The notes: generated by a model not told the origin, from the letters alone. Shown: positions 25,966 through 35,384, counted from the stretch's first letter. The stretch: DNA of 64,000 bases from Streptomyces sp. Root431 (GCF_001426585.1 NZ_LMEI01000009.1:782247-846246); one strand, 5' to 3'. Numbers and translations are program-made.

Positions 25966-27513
25966 TCAGTCGAGGTAGTCGCGCAGGACCTGCGAACGCG
26001 ACGGGTGACGCAGCTTCGACATTGTCTTCGACTCGATCTGACGGATCCGCTCTCGCGTCACGCCGTAGACCTTGCCGATCTCGTCCAGCGTCTTCGGCTG
26101 GCCGTCGGTGAGGCCGAAGCGCATCGAGACGACGCCCGCCTCACGCTCGGAGAGCGTGTCGAGCACGGAGTGCAGCTGCTCCTGGAGGAGCGTGAAGCTC
26201 ACCGCGTCGGCCGGCACGACCGCCTCGGAGTCCTCGATGAGGTCACCGAACTCGCTGTCGCCGTCCTCACCCAGAGGGGTGTGGAGGGAGATCGGCTCAC
26301 GGCCGTACTTCTGGACCTCGATGACCTTCTCAGGGGTCATGTCGAGCTCCTTGGCCAGCTCCTCCGGGGTGGGCTCACGGCCCAGGTCCTGGAGCATCTG
26401 ACGCTGCACACGCGCGAGCTTGTTGATGACCTCGACCATGTGCACCGGGATACGAATGGTGCGGGCCTGGTCGGCCATGGCACGGGTGATCGCCTGACGG
26501 ATCCACCAGGTGGCGTACGTGGAGAACTTGTAGCCCTTGGTGTAGTCGAACTTCTCGACCGCACGGATCAGACCCAGGTTGCCCTCCTGGATCAGGTCCA
26601 GGAAGAGCATGCCGCGGCCGGTGTAGCGCTTGGCCAGGGAGACCACCAGACGGAGGTTGGCCTCCAGGAGGTGGTTCTTGGCCCGGCGGCCGTCCTCGGC
26701 GATGATCTCCAGCTCGCGCTTGAGCTTCGGGGCGAGCTTGTCGGAGTTCGCCAGCTTGTCCTCGGCGAACAGACCGGCCTCGATGCGCTTGGCGAGCTCG
26801 ACCTCCTGCTCGGCGTTGAGCAGCGGGACCTTGCCGATCTGCTTGAGGTAGTCCTTGACCGGGTCGGCGGTGGCACCGGCGACGGCGACCTGCTGCGCCG
26901 GAGCGTCGTCCTCGTCCTCGTCGGACAGGACGAAGCCCTTGCTCTCGCCCTCGGTCTCTTCCTCTTCGCCCTTGCCGGCGGCGACGTCCTCGAGGAGCTC
27001 CTCGCCCTCGACGAGCTCGTCGCCATCCTTCTTGGACGCGGTCTTCTTGGCCGCCGTCTTCTTGGCGACGGTCTTCTTGGCCACCGCCTTCTTGGCGACG
27101 GTCTTCTTCGCGGCCGCCTTCTTGGCAGGCGATCCGGCCTCGTCGGCCAGGTCGTCACTGTCCGCCGCGGGAGCCGTCGCGGCCGTGACGGTGGTCTTCG
27201 TCACGGTCGTCCTGGCAGTGACGGTCTTGGTGGCGGTGCGCTTGGCCGGGCTCTTCGCAGCGACGCTCTTGCGGGCGCGCTTCGGCGACTCCGCTGCACT
27301 GACCATCAGCGTCACACCCTCTTCCTCGAGGATCTGATTGAGGCTGCGCAGAACATTCTTCCACTGGGTTGGCGGAATCTGGTCGGCTTCGAAGGCCCGA
27401 CGCACGTCATCGCCGGCGATCTGCCCATCAGCCTTTCCCCGCTCGATGAGCGCCATCACAGACTCGGACTCGGCGATCTCCGGCGGGAGCGTACGGGATG
27501 TGCTGGCCGACAC
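25966..27513 (-). CDS. hrdB: Principal RNA polymerase sigma factor HrdB (sigma-70)
   Basis: A 515-residue primary sigma factor. The GTG start at 27511-27513 gives the known HrdB N-terminus VSASTSRTLPPEIAES; the frame upstream is not coding. An N-terminal region of about 200 residues holds Lys/Ala repeats (KKTVAKKAVAKK, repeated) and an acidic block. Then come region 1.2 (DPVKDYLKQIG), region 2 (DLIQEGNLGLIRAVEKF, STYATWWIRQAITRA) and region 4 with the -35-binding helix (VTRERIRQIESKTMSKLR). It directs transcription of housekeeping genes. The 3' terminator is a 20-bp hairpin. Confidence 0.98.
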   Translation of the reverse strand: MSASTSRTLPPEIAESESVMALIERGKADGQIAGDDVRRAFEADQIPPTQWKNVLRSLNQILEEEGVTLMVSAAESPKRARKSVAAKSPAKRTATKTVTARTTVTKTTVTAATAPAADSDDLADEAGSPAKKAAAKKTVAKKAVAKKTVAKKTAAKKTASKKDGDELVEGEELLEDVAAGKGEEEETEGESKGFVLSDEDEDDAPAQQVAVAGATADPVKDYLKQIGKVPLLNAEQEVELAKRIEAGLFAEDKLANSDKLAPKLKRELEIIAEDGRRAKNHLLEANLRLVVSLAKRYTGRGMLFLDLIQEGNLGLIRAVEKFDYTKGYKFSTYATWWIRQAITRAMADQARTIRIPVHMVEVINKLARVQRQMLQDLGREPTPEELAKELDMTPEKVIEVQKYGREPISLHTPLGEDGDSEFGDLIEDSEAVVPADAVSFTLLQEQLHSVLDTLSEREAGVVSMRFGLTDGQPKTLDEIGKVYGVTRERIRQIESKTMSKLRHPSRSQVLRDYLD

Positions 27514-27890
27514 GAACAACCTCTCGGAACGATGGAAACGGCTTCCGGCCCCGCCCTGGAGAGGGCCGGAGCCGACGACCGTCGGCGGGAGATGTGCCGA
27601 CGGCGCGGGTTGGGCCGGGGAACTGCACAGCGCCTCCATCGGCTGCTGTATTCCTTCCTCGGCTGTCACCTCTTAGGTCATCGCACGGCTCGGAGGAGTG
27701 TTACGCCCAATCTTCGTGGCCCGAGTCACACCTCATTTGCGGCGAAACGGCCGAAGCGGTAGATCATGGCACATTCGCGCCGCCGGAACCCTGGCGCCAT
27801 CCGGGGAAACCCTGCCGGGCTCCCCGGACCGCGCTCGGACCCGGCGGCACGCGATGTGTGCGCGTCCGCGCTCCCGGCCACGGCCCGCGG
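27514..27890. other. hrdB promoter and leader region
   Basis: 377 bases between hrdB (reading left) and the FCD regulator gene that ends at 27891. It should hold the hrdB promoter(s) and the end of the regulator transcript. Several -10-like hexamers occur on the minus strand, but I cannot assign a confident -35/-10 pair or a terminator. Confidence 0.4.
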
Positions 27891-28778
27891 TCAGTGTTCG
27901 CGGGGGGCGGGAACGACGCGCTCCACCTCGGGGTGGACGGTCAGCAGCTGGCGCATGGCGGCCTCGGCGGCCTGCGCGTCGCCCGCAGCCAGCGCGTCGA
28001 CGATCCGGGCGTGGTGCCCGAGGCACGCCTCGCTCGGGCGGTCACAGCCCGTGACGGGGCCCCCGGAGACGTGGAGCGCGGCGCCGACGATGCCGGAGAG
28101 GTGCTCCAGCATGCGGTTCCCGGCGAGCTGGATGAGCAGGGAGTGGAACTCGGTGTCCGCGCGGGAGAAGGTGATCGCGTCACCCTGCGCGTACGCGTGC
28201 CCCATGATCTCGACCATGTCGGCGAGGCGCTGCTGGACGTCCTCGCGGCCGTGCCCGGCGGCGAGGCGCGCGGCCAGGGGCTCGATGGTCCAGCGCAGCT
28301 CGTTCAGCTCGCGGCGCTGGTCGTCGCGCTGCGGGCCGAAGGCGCGCCACTCGATGATGTCGGGGTCGAGGAGGTTCCAGTCGCTGACGGGCCTGACGCG
28401 GGTGCCGACGTTGGGGCGGGCACTGACGAGGCCCTTGGCCTCGAGCACGCGCAGCGACTCGCGGACGACGGTGCGCGAGACCTCGAACCGCTGGCCGATC
28501 TCCTCGGGGACGAGGGGGCGGTCGGCTCCGAGGTCGCCGGAGACGATCATCTGGCCCAGCTGCTGGACGAGCTGGCCGTGGAGCCCCCGGCCCCGGCTGC
28601 CGGCGCTGCGGCGGCCGACGCGGCCCAGGTCGGTGTCCACGCCCTCCCAGGAGGGCGGACCCACGCGGCCGGCGCCGGGCGCCTCCGCGTAGGGGTAGCG
28701 GTCGAGATCGCCCGGGGCGCCGAGGCCTGACTCGACGGGACGGGCGGCGGTCATCATGGTGTGCGCAAGGGTACTCAC
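27891..28778 (-). CDS. GntR-family regulator, FadR/FCD subfamily
   Basis: A 295-residue regulator. Residues 1-60 are an unstructured Gly/Pro-rich leader. About 62-130 is a GntR winged HTH (LVPEEIGQRFEVSRTVVRESL). About 150-280 is an FCD effector domain (FHSLLIQLAGNRMLEHLSG, GHHARIVDALAAGDAQAAE). The start is GTG 28776-28778 (STLAHTMMTAARP), with AAAGGA upstream; this is the form I recall in other streptomycetes. It is likely to regulate sugar-acid catabolism as other FCD regulators do, but no target is adjacent. Confidence 0.88.
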   Translation of the reverse strand: MSTLAHTMMTAARPVESGLGAPGDLDRYPYAEAPGAGRVGPPSWEGVDTDLGRVGRRSAGSRGRGLHGQLVQQLGQMIVSGDLGADRPLVPEEIGQRFEVSRTVVRESLRVLEAKGLVSARPNVGTRVRPVSDWNLLDPDIIEWRAFGPQRDDQRRELNELRWTIEPLAARLAAGHGREDVQQRLADMVEIMGHAYAQGDAITFSRADTEFHSLLIQLAGNRMLEHLSGIVGAALHVSGGPVTGCDRPSEACLGHHARIVDALAAGDAQAAEAAMRQLLTVHPEVERVVPAPREH

Positions 28779-28938
28779 GCATCCTTTGTCGGCGTTGCTT
28801 CCGTGACCCTTGAGGTCTTTGGTGAAAAGCACACGAAAGGGTGATCGGCACCCCCTACACAATTGACGATTATTCGGACATAGAGGGCGATTTTTAAGGG
28901 AGTTGTCCGAAAAGCGGAAGCTTTCGATCCGCAAGTGA

Positions 28939-30744
28939 TCACCAACGGGCCTTCCGGCGAAGGCCGGTGAACACATAGGCGCAGAGCAACCCGGTCAACA
29001 CCAGCGAGAGAGCCACCCCCGCGGGCTGTCCGACCACTCGCAGCGCCCCCGCCAACCACCGGTCCACGGCCGGGGACCACTGCGGGCCGGCAATCTCGCG
29101 CAAGCGTGCGGGCAGCCCGGCGACCGACCGCACCGCCGGACCGGCGAGCACCTTCTGCAGGAGCGGAGCGAACGCGACGGGTACGGCGAGGACCGCGGCC
29201 ACCCCCGCGGCGGCGGCCCGGAACACCCCGGCGCCCAGCACCCCCGCCCAGGCGCATCCGACGAGCAGCCCCAGCCAACTCGCGCACAGCGACGGCCAGT
29301 TCGCCGGTACGGGGATCAACTCGCCGCCGTAGACGAATCTCAGGGCCCCCAGATCCGCCGCCACGACGAGCGCCCCGAGGCCGAGGGCCACGGCCGCCGC
29401 CACGACGAGCTTGGCGAGCAGCAGGCGGAGCCGCCGGGGCACGGCGCCGCGGCCTGCGGTGAGCGCGGGGTAGCGGTACTCCTCGCCGAAGGAGAAGGCG
29501 CCGATCAGCCCGGCTCCGAGGGCGGCGGGCGGCAGCGGGGAGATCGCGGGCCACCCGGCGAGGACGACGGGCAGCGCCGCCGAGCCCCCGCGGCCGAGGA
29601 GCAGGGCGAGAACCACGGAGACGAGCAGGACCACCGCCACGACGAGCGGGGTGCTCGGCACGCCGACGAGCCGGTGGAGCTCGTACCGCAGTGGGCGCGA
29701 GGGCGAGCGGGCCGGCTTCCGTGGGGAGGTCCGCTCCTCGGCCGAGTCGCCGCGCTCGGAGGCGCCGGACGCATGCTCGGCATCCCGTGAGGGCGGGACG
29801 CGACGCCGGGCGGAGTCCTGCCCGGACGCCTCCTTCCCGGAATCGCCTCCCTCGGGCGCGCGGGGCGCGGGCGCCGTGCCGCCGGTCTCGTCGGCGAGCC
29901 GGTGGATCACCACGCCGTGCCGGAACGCGGTGTCGCCTACGGCGGCGCAGTCGCTGCCGTAGACCGACAGCAGGTTGCCGTCCTCCGCGACCACCTCGAC
30001 CGGCCGGCGGGCGGCCCTGGCCTCCTGGGTCACCGCGGCGGCCAGTCGTGCGACGTGGGGGGTCCGGACGGCGACGCGGGGACGCAGGCGGGTGCGCGCG
30101 AACTCGGTGGCGTCCTGGTCGGCGACGACGCGGCCGCCGTCGAGGGTGACGACCCGGTCGGCGTTGCGGGCCGCGTCCTTGGGGTCCGCCGTGGTGTAGA
30201 GCACCGTCCCTCCGCCGGCCGCGTGCGCGCGCAGCAGCTCGTATACCCAGGCACCATCCGGGCCGGAGAGGCCGGCCGCCGGCTCGTCGAGCAGCAGGGC
30301 GTGCGGGGTGCCCAACAGGGCGCACGCCAGGCCGAGTCGGCGCTCGGCACCGAGCGGCAGGGTGCCGATCCGCCGCCCTTCGAGGCCCGCGAGTCCGACG
30401 GACCGCAGCACGTCCCCGGCCCGGGCGACGGGAGTTCCGGAAGCGGCGCAGAGCATCCGCAGCTGCCCGCGGAGGGTGCGGGCGGGGTGTCCGGGGACGT
30501 CACCGAGGAACACGCCGACCTCGCGCGACGGGTGGGCGACGCCATGCAGCGTTCGGCCGCGGAAGTACGTGATCCCTCGGCCCGGATCGAGGTCGAGCAT
30601 GAGGCGGAGCGTGGTGGTCTTGCCGGAGCCCGGGGGACCGAGGAGCGCGGTCACGGCACCGGGCCGCGCCTCGAAGGTCAGATCGTCCACGGCGGGCGGG
30701 CGATCGTGGCGGGGAGTGCTGGTCAGTCCGATTGCCTGGAGCAT
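28939..30744 (-). CDS. ABC transporter with ATPase and permease in one chain
   Basis: A 601-residue protein. Residues 1-210 are an ABC ATPase with Walker A GPPGSGKTT (36-44) and Walker B LLLDEPAAGL. The signature is degenerate (LPLGAERRL instead of LSGGQ), as in some exporter ATPases. Residues about 215-340 are a polar Ser/Arg/Glu linker. From about 345 on there are roughly six membrane segments (VVAVVLLVSVVLALLLG to VALSLVLTGLLCAYVF). It resembles ABC-2-type exporters with the two parts fused. The start is MLQAIGLT at 30744; an in-frame Met eight codons earlier is possible. The substrate is unknown. Confidence 0.82.
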   Translation of the reverse strand: MLQAIGLTSTPRHDRPPAVDDLTFEARPGAVTALLGPPGSGKTTTLRLMLDLDPGRGITYFRGRTLHGVAHPSREVGVFLGDVPGHPARTLRGQLRMLCAASGTPVARAGDVLRSVGLAGLEGRRIGTLPLGAERRLGLACALLGTPHALLLDEPAAGLSGPDGAWVYELLRAHAAGGGTVLYTTADPKDAARNADRVVTLDGGRVVADQDATEFARTRLRPRVAVRTPHVARLAAAVTQEARAARRPVEVVAEDGNLLSVYGSDCAAVGDTAFRHGVVIHRLADETGGTAPAPRAPEGGDSGKEASGQDSARRRVPPSRDAEHASGASERGDSAEERTSPRKPARSPSRPLRYELHRLVGVPSTPLVVAVVLLVSVVLALLLGRGGSAALPVVLAGWPAISPLPPAALGAGLIGAFSFGEEYRYPALTAGRGAVPRRLRLLLAKLVVAAAVALGLGALVVAADLGALRFVYGGELIPVPANWPSLCASWLGLLVGCAWAGVLGAGVFRAAAAGVAAVLAVPVAFAPLLQKVLAGPAVRSVAGLPARLREIAGPQWSPAVDRWLAGALRVVGQPAGVALSLVLTGLLCAYVFTGLRRKARW

Positions 30745-30865
30745 CGCTTCTCTCGCGGTAGGTGACACCGCTCCGCGGCAGGGCGGCGCTACCGCAGCAA
30801 GATAACGCTACATTTCGGACTTTCGGCGCAGGGTTGGCGCCCTGGACGCCTGACGGCCGGGTCGG

Positions 30866-31606
30866 TCAGACCTCGGGACGCAGCATCGGCGGGTTGAGGA
30901 GGGTGGCTCCACCTGCCCTGAAGAGCTGGGCGGGGCGGCCTCCCTGACGGGTCGTGGTGCCACCGGCCGGGACCAGGAAGCCGGGCGTGCCGGTCACCTT
31001 GCGGTGGAAGTTGCGCGGGTCGAGGGCGACGCCCCAGACGGCCTCGTAGACGCGCCGCAGCTCTCCGACGGTGAACTCCGGCGGACAGAAGGCCGTGGCC
31101 AACGAGGAGTACTCGATCTTGGAGCGGGCTCGCTCCACCCCGTCGGCGAGGATCTGGCCGTGGTCGAAGGCGAGCGGCTCGGCCTCGCCGAGCAGTTCCT
31201 CGACCGGGGCCCAGCGGGCGCTGTTCGCGTCTCCGCCCGCCCGTGGCGCGGGCAGGTCCGGGGCAAGCGCCAGGTGCGCGACGCTGACCACCCGCATCCG
31301 CGGGTCACGTGCGGGAGCCCCGTACGTGGCGAGCTGCTCCAGGTGCGCGCCGTTGCCCGGTAGGGGCGGCGGGTCGCCCGGGTCGTGGGCGCGGAGTCCG
31401 GTCTCCTCGACCAGCTCACGGGCGGCCGCGGCGCCGAGGTCCTCGCCCTCGCGGACGAAGCCGCCGGGGAGCGCCCAGCGCCCCTGGTACGGCTGTTCCC
31501 CTCTCCTCACGATCAAGGTGCAGAGGGCATGGCTCCGCACGGTGAGCACGACCAGATCGACGGTGACAGCGAAAGGCGGAAAGGCCGACGGGTCGTAGGG
31601 AGACAT
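30866..31606 (-). CDS. Nudix hydrolase/NrtR-like transcriptional regulator
   Basis: A 246-residue protein with an N-terminal Nudix domain carrying a complete Nudix box (GFVREGEDLG, then RELVEETGL; residues about 55-80), and a C-terminal winged-helix domain (EFTVGELRRVYEAVWGVALDPRNFHRKV). This layout is that of NrtR, which senses ADP-ribose and represses NAD metabolism genes. The complete Nudix box implies it could also hydrolyse its ligand. The start is the ATG at 31604-31606. An imperfect inverted repeat 11 bases upstream could be its own operator. No NAD genes are adjacent. Confidence 0.88.
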   Translation of the reverse strand: MSPYDPSAFPPFAVTVDLVVLTVRSHALCTLIVRRGEQPYQGRWALPGGFVREGEDLGAAAARELVEETGLRAHDPGDPPPLPGNGAHLEQLATYGAPARDPRMRVVSVAHLALAPDLPAPRAGGDANSARWAPVEELLGEAEPLAFDHGQILADGVERARSKIEYSSLATAFCPPEFTVGELRRVYEAVWGVALDPRNFHRKVTGTPGFLVPAGGTTTRQGGRPAQLFRAGGATLLNPPMLRPEV

Positions 31607-31616
31607 GCCGCGATCA

Positions 31617-31637
31617 TAGTCGTCTCCCTGACGATAA
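31617..31637. promoter_or_regulatory. Candidate operator upstream of the NrtR-like gene
   Basis: TCGTC (31620-31624) and GACGA (31630-31634) are inverted around TCCCT, with partial extension (TAG / TAA). It lies 11 bases before the start. This is only a weak guess as an autoregulatory site. Confidence 0.4.
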
Positions 31638-31725
31638 ACACGCCCCGCGGAAGGATCGGCGACGACTTCTTCGCGTTCCTCGCCGCGCCGCGAAGCTTCC
31701 GTCGTGTCTGCGCCCGGCATCCCCG

Positions 31726-33801
31726 TCACACCCCCAGTTGAAGGCCCTCTGCGGCCTCCTCGACCATACCGAGGCCGAGCCTGCCGACCCGCACGGCGAA
31801 GGGCTCGCCCGCCACCACGAGCCCCGAGAGACGGATCGCTCCCAGCGGGGCCGAGGGCATGGGGTGCACCGACACGGAGCGTCCCGGCGCGTCGGGGCGG
31901 ATCCCGGCGAGGGCCACGAGCGCCTGGACCGCTCCGGCGGCCGCGACCGCCGCCGGCCTGCACGCGGCCGGGTGCGGCACCGGGCGCCCTCCCGCCGTCC
32001 GCTGCTCCCCCGCGTACATCTCGGGCAGCCGATGGGCGAAGGCCTCGGCGGCGTCGAGCAGCCCACGGAGCAGGGAGGCGGCCTCCTTCTCGTGTCCCGC
32101 GGCCGCGAGGCCGGCCACGGCGACCGCCGTCTCGTGCACCCGGACCGCGCCGGACCGGTGGCCGAAGGGGTTGTGGCCGGGCTCCTTGGCTCCCAGACCG
32201 CGCAGACCCCAACCGGAGTCGAGAGCCGGGGTCGCGAGCAGTCGGGCCACCTGCTCGGTCTCCGCCCTGTCGAGGAGTCCCTGCGCGTACCGGCCGCCGC
32301 CGAGCAGTCCGGTGTCGAGCAGGTGCGCGGCCCAGCCGCCCAGCTGGGACCAGGTCCGGCCGTCCGGGGCGCGGGCGACGGCCGGCCGGCCCCCTGCCCG
32401 GTCGTCGAGCCAGAAGTCGCGCCGGAACCGCTCGCGCACGGTCCGCGCCCTGTCGCGCAGGGCGTCTCCCCCGGGCCTTCCGCAGGCGTCGAGCAGGTCG
32501 GCGCCGAGCAGGGCGGCCCGGTGCGCGTGGGCCTGGGTCTCCGCCCGCCAGGGCCCGGCGGGCCCCGGGTCGGGTACGAGGCCGGTGTCGCCGATCGTGC
32601 GGCGCAGCCAGCCGAGGCAGCGCTCCGCCACGGGGAGCAGCTCCTCCAGGTCCGCGGCGGGCAGCCCCCAGCGACGGGCTTCCGCGAGCACGACGGGAAA
32701 GGCGAGGGTGGCCTCGATGCCCGTGCAGCGGGGCGGGAGGTGCGGGCCGGCGTCTCTGAGGGGGCCGTGAAGCCGGCCGGAATCGGGCCCGGTGCCCTGG
32801 AGTTGGGCGCGTCCCAGCGCGCGGAGCGTGGTCGCGGCCAGCCGGGTCCCGAGGGGCAGGACCATGCGGGCCGCCCAGAGGGCCTCGGCAGTGACCGGTC
32901 CGCAGCGCCAGGGGACCCCGGCCGCGAGATGGACGTCGGCTGGGTGGGCGGGGTCCCGCTGGAGCAGGGCGCGCAGGTCCTCGACGGAGGCGCGCAGCAG
33001 CTCCCCCGGGCGCGGGTCGTCGCCCTCGGCCCGCGCCTCGGCGATGAGGTGCCCGCCGGGCCGCCCTCCTCCGCCTCCCGGGGAAGCGGCCGGCCCGGCG
33101 CCCCGGTCACCGCGCACGTGCAGCCGGATCGTGAACAGTGCTCCGGGCGCCAGCTCGGCCTCCCAGCGCAGGACGCCGGCCGCCGCCAGGGAGTCCATGG
33201 GCGGCGGGTCCGTGGTGACGGCGACGGATCGTCCGTCGCCGGCGGTCCAGCGCAGTCCGGTGCCGTGGACGCTCGGGGCGAGCTCGGGTCCCGTCCTGCC
33301 GGACGCCACCGCGCCCAGGTCCGCGAGATCCGTGCCCAGAGCGATTTCCACGGGGAGGCGGAGGGGGCGGGCGGTCGCGTTGCGCAAGGTGATGCGCTCG
33401 GTTCCGTCGGCGCCTCGCGAGCGCTCGACAGCGAGCCCGGGATCGGGTCCCACGTCCCCGGGGGCGCGCAGGACACCGAGGAAGACGGCCCGGTCGGCGG
33501 CGGCCATCCGGCCCTGGAGCGCGACGGGTTCGCGCCCAGCCACCCGCAGGACGCAGCGGGAGAGGAGCCGTAGTCCCGCCGCGTACACGCCCTCGGGCCC
33601 CTCTCCCCTGAGCTGTCCGTGCTCGGCGCAGACGGCGAAGGCGGGCAGGGCCACGCAGAGGAGTGCGCCGTGCACCGAGGGCAGTTCGCCCGGCCGCGCC
33701 CCGCGTGGGGGCGCGGCACCCACGCCGGACGGGTGTCCGTGCGCGGGTCCGTTCGGGTGTCCTGCGGGTCGTCCGGGGGCCGGGACGGGGCTGAGGGCCA
33801 T
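31726..33801 (-). CDS. Glycogen-debranching-enzyme-like protein (amylo-alpha-1,6-glucosidase family)
   Basis: A 691-residue protein. Residues about 40-240 are a beta-sandwich glycogen-debranching N-terminal domain (VHGALLCVALPAFAVCAEHGQLRGEGPEGVYAAGLRLLSR). The rest is an (alpha/alpha)6 barrel of the GH63/GH133 type (GCLGWL-like repeats, RAETQAHAHRAALL, GWGLRGLGAKEPGHNPFGHRSGAVRVHETA). The N-terminal 40 residues are Pro/Gly/His-rich and look disordered. I assign a sugar-trimming role by family. No glycogen genes are adjacent. Confidence 0.85.
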   Translation of the reverse strand: MALSPVPAPGRPAGHPNGPAHGHPSGVGAAPPRGARPGELPSVHGALLCVALPAFAVCAEHGQLRGEGPEGVYAAGLRLLSRCVLRVAGREPVALQGRMAAADRAVFLGVLRAPGDVGPDPGLAVERSRGADGTERITLRNATARPLRLPVEIALGTDLADLGAVASGRTGPELAPSVHGTGLRWTAGDGRSVAVTTDPPPMDSLAAAGVLRWEAELAPGALFTIRLHVRGDRGAGPAASPGGGGGRPGGHLIAEARAEGDDPRPGELLRASVEDLRALLQRDPAHPADVHLAAGVPWRCGPVTAEALWAARMVLPLGTRLAATTLRALGRAQLQGTGPDSGRLHGPLRDAGPHLPPRCTGIEATLAFPVVLAEARRWGLPAADLEELLPVAERCLGWLRRTIGDTGLVPDPGPAGPWRAETQAHAHRAALLGADLLDACGRPGGDALRDRARTVRERFRRDFWLDDRAGGRPAVARAPDGRTWSQLGGWAAHLLDTGLLGGGRYAQGLLDRAETEQVARLLATPALDSGWGLRGLGAKEPGHNPFGHRSGAVRVHETAVAVAGLAAAGHEKEAASLLRGLLDAAEAFAHRLPEMYAGEQRTAGGRPVPHPAACRPAAVAAAGAVQALVALAGIRPDAPGRSVSVHPMPSAPLGAIRLSGLVVAGEPFAVRVGRLGLGMVEEAAEGLQLGV

Positions 33802-33916
33802 GGCGGGTGTGGGGTGCTCTCTGTGCGGTCCGGGCGGCCGGCGGGGCGGCGGCGGAGCGGTGCGGCCGACTCCGCCAGAGAGCTGAACGCGCGCGCGGGC
33901 GGCCGGGTCACGGTCG

Positions 33917-35290
33917 TCATCGGCCGCTCCTGCTGCCGCGCTGCCCGCCGTGGCGCGGGGCTCCGCTCCTCGGCCTGCCCGTGGCCGGGCCGCTCGGCCG
34001 GACTCCGGCGGGTGCCCCGCGGTCTCCGCCGGTCTGCCGTCCGGGCTTCCTGAGGCTCTGCCGGGCGCTCTGGGGGCGGGCGGCGGTCCGGGTCCTGACC
34101 CGCCGGGAGGAGGCGGGAGCGCCCTGCTCCGTCGCGTCCCTGGAGTCCCGCTCGCTCCTCAGGCAGGAGCGCAGCGACTCGGGGTCGAGTCCCTCGTTGC
34201 AGGCCTGGTGCAGCAGTCGGGCGAAGACGTACTCGGGGTCGGCTTCGAGGGCGAGTCCGAGGGCGACCCGGGCGGTCGGTTCGTCGCCGGTGGACCAGGC
34301 CGCCCAGCCCGCGAGGGTCAGCGGCGCGGCGGCGTGCTCCTGGTAGGGGGTGACGCAGCGGCGGGCCAGGACGCGCCAGAGCCGCAGGGCCGCGGCGCCC
34401 TCCCAGCTCTCCATCCATTCGGCGACGCGGTCCCGGGTGTCCCGGTCCTGGAGGCCCAGGATGAGCGCGGCCGCCTCCTCCGTCCCGATCAGGGCGTCGT
34501 CGGCCGCGTCGGCCGCCGCGACCCCGCCGGAAGGCTCTGCGCGGGCCGCCGGGTCGGCGAACCGCCAGAGGATCTCGCGGGCGATGCGCAGCGTCGCCTC
34601 GCGGACCTCCGCCCGGCCTTGTCCGGGAGAGCCTTCGAGGATCCTGGGCACGATCGAGGCGGCGGCCGCGTCGAGGGCGACGCGCTGTGTCTCGTCCGCG
34701 GCGGTGCCGTGCGGCTTGAGCCGGGCCTGCATGTCCCGCAGCGAGCCCCGTACCTGCACTCCGGCGTAGGCGGCGGTCGCCGCCGTGACCGAGGTGCCGG
34801 TGAGCCCCATGGGCGTGCCGCCGGGCGGGCAGCAGCGGTCGTCGGGGCAACAGTAGGAGAAGTAGAGCCCGTCGGAGATGCAGAGGGCTTCGTAGACGGG
34901 GATGTCGAGGGCGCCGCAGGCGGTGCGCAGTCGCTGCGCGAAGGGGCGCAGCCGCTCCATGACCCTGTTGCCCGTCTCGCCGGGCTCCGGGTCCTGGCAC
35001 AGGAAGACGACGATCCCGTCCGGTCGGTCGCCGCGCCGGTCCTCGCTCTCGACGAGGCATTCGGCGAGGTGGTCCGCAGTGGACGCCCATTCGCGGGGTG
35101 AGCGCGGAATGCCGAGCCTGACCCGGCCGCCGAAGCGGCCGCGCTCGCCGTGGAGAGCGACCAGGACGACGGAGTCGGTCGGGTGGAAGCCCAGCATGAA
35201 GGGCAGCGCGTCGGCCAGCTCCGCCGGGCCGCGCAGGGTGATCCGCTGGGTACGGGTGGGTCCGCTGGATTCGTGGTGATTCGCGTTCAT
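33917..35290 (-). CDS. DUF4192 protein
   Basis: A 457-residue actinobacterial protein. The start MNANHHES at 35288-35290 is followed by the DUF4192 core (ITLRGPAELADALPFMLGFHPTDSVVLVAL, and the later VYEALCISDGLYFSYCC). The last about 70 residues are Arg/Gly/Ser/Pro-rich and probably disordered. A Cys-rich pair (CCPDDRCCPPGG) could bind metal. Function is unknown. It lies downstream of recQ, and the gap holds an inverted pair of DnaA-box-like sequences. Confidence 0.85.
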   Translation of the reverse strand: MNANHHESSGPTRTQRITLRGPAELADALPFMLGFHPTDSVVLVALHGERGRFGGRVRLGIPRSPREWASTADHLAECLVESEDRRGDRPDGIVVFLCQDPEPGETGNRVMERLRPFAQRLRTACGALDIPVYEALCISDGLYFSYCCPDDRCCPPGGTPMGLTGTSVTAATAAYAGVQVRGSLRDMQARLKPHGTAADETQRVALDAAAASIVPRILEGSPGQGRAEVREATLRIAREILWRFADPAARAEPSGGVAAADAADDALIGTEEAAALILGLQDRDTRDRVAEWMESWEGAAALRLWRVLARRCVTPYQEHAAAPLTLAGWAAWSTGDEPTARVALGLALEADPEYVFARLLHQACNEGLDPESLRSCLRSERDSRDATEQGAPASSRRVRTRTAARPQSARQSLRKPGRQTGGDRGAPAGVRPSGPATGRPRSGAPRHGGQRGSRSGR

Positions 35291-35327
35291 GGTCACGACG
35301 GTCTCGTGATCTCCCGAATCGCGAAAC

Positions 35328-35384
35328 CCCTGTGGATAACTCCCGGAACACGACACGCGCGGCCCCGTGGAGTTGTCCACAGGG
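35328..35384. promoter_or_regulatory. Inverted pair of DnaA-box-like sites (long inverted repeat) between recQ and DUF4192
   Basis: TGTGGATAA at 35331-35339 (complement TTATCCACA) and TTGTCCACA at 35373-35381 are the E. coli-type and Streptomyces-type DnaA boxes in inverted orientation. Flanks extend the repeat to 16-base arms (CCCTGTGGATAACTCC and GGAGTTGTCCACAGGG) with one T-G pair. It could be a DnaA-binding element or, in RNA, a terminator of recQ with a 25-base loop. Confidence 0.7.

Noticed and set aside
27000..27300. Separate gene in the Lys/Ala-rich repeat of hrdB
   Set aside because: It is the known N-terminal extension of HrdB in frame with the sigma domains.
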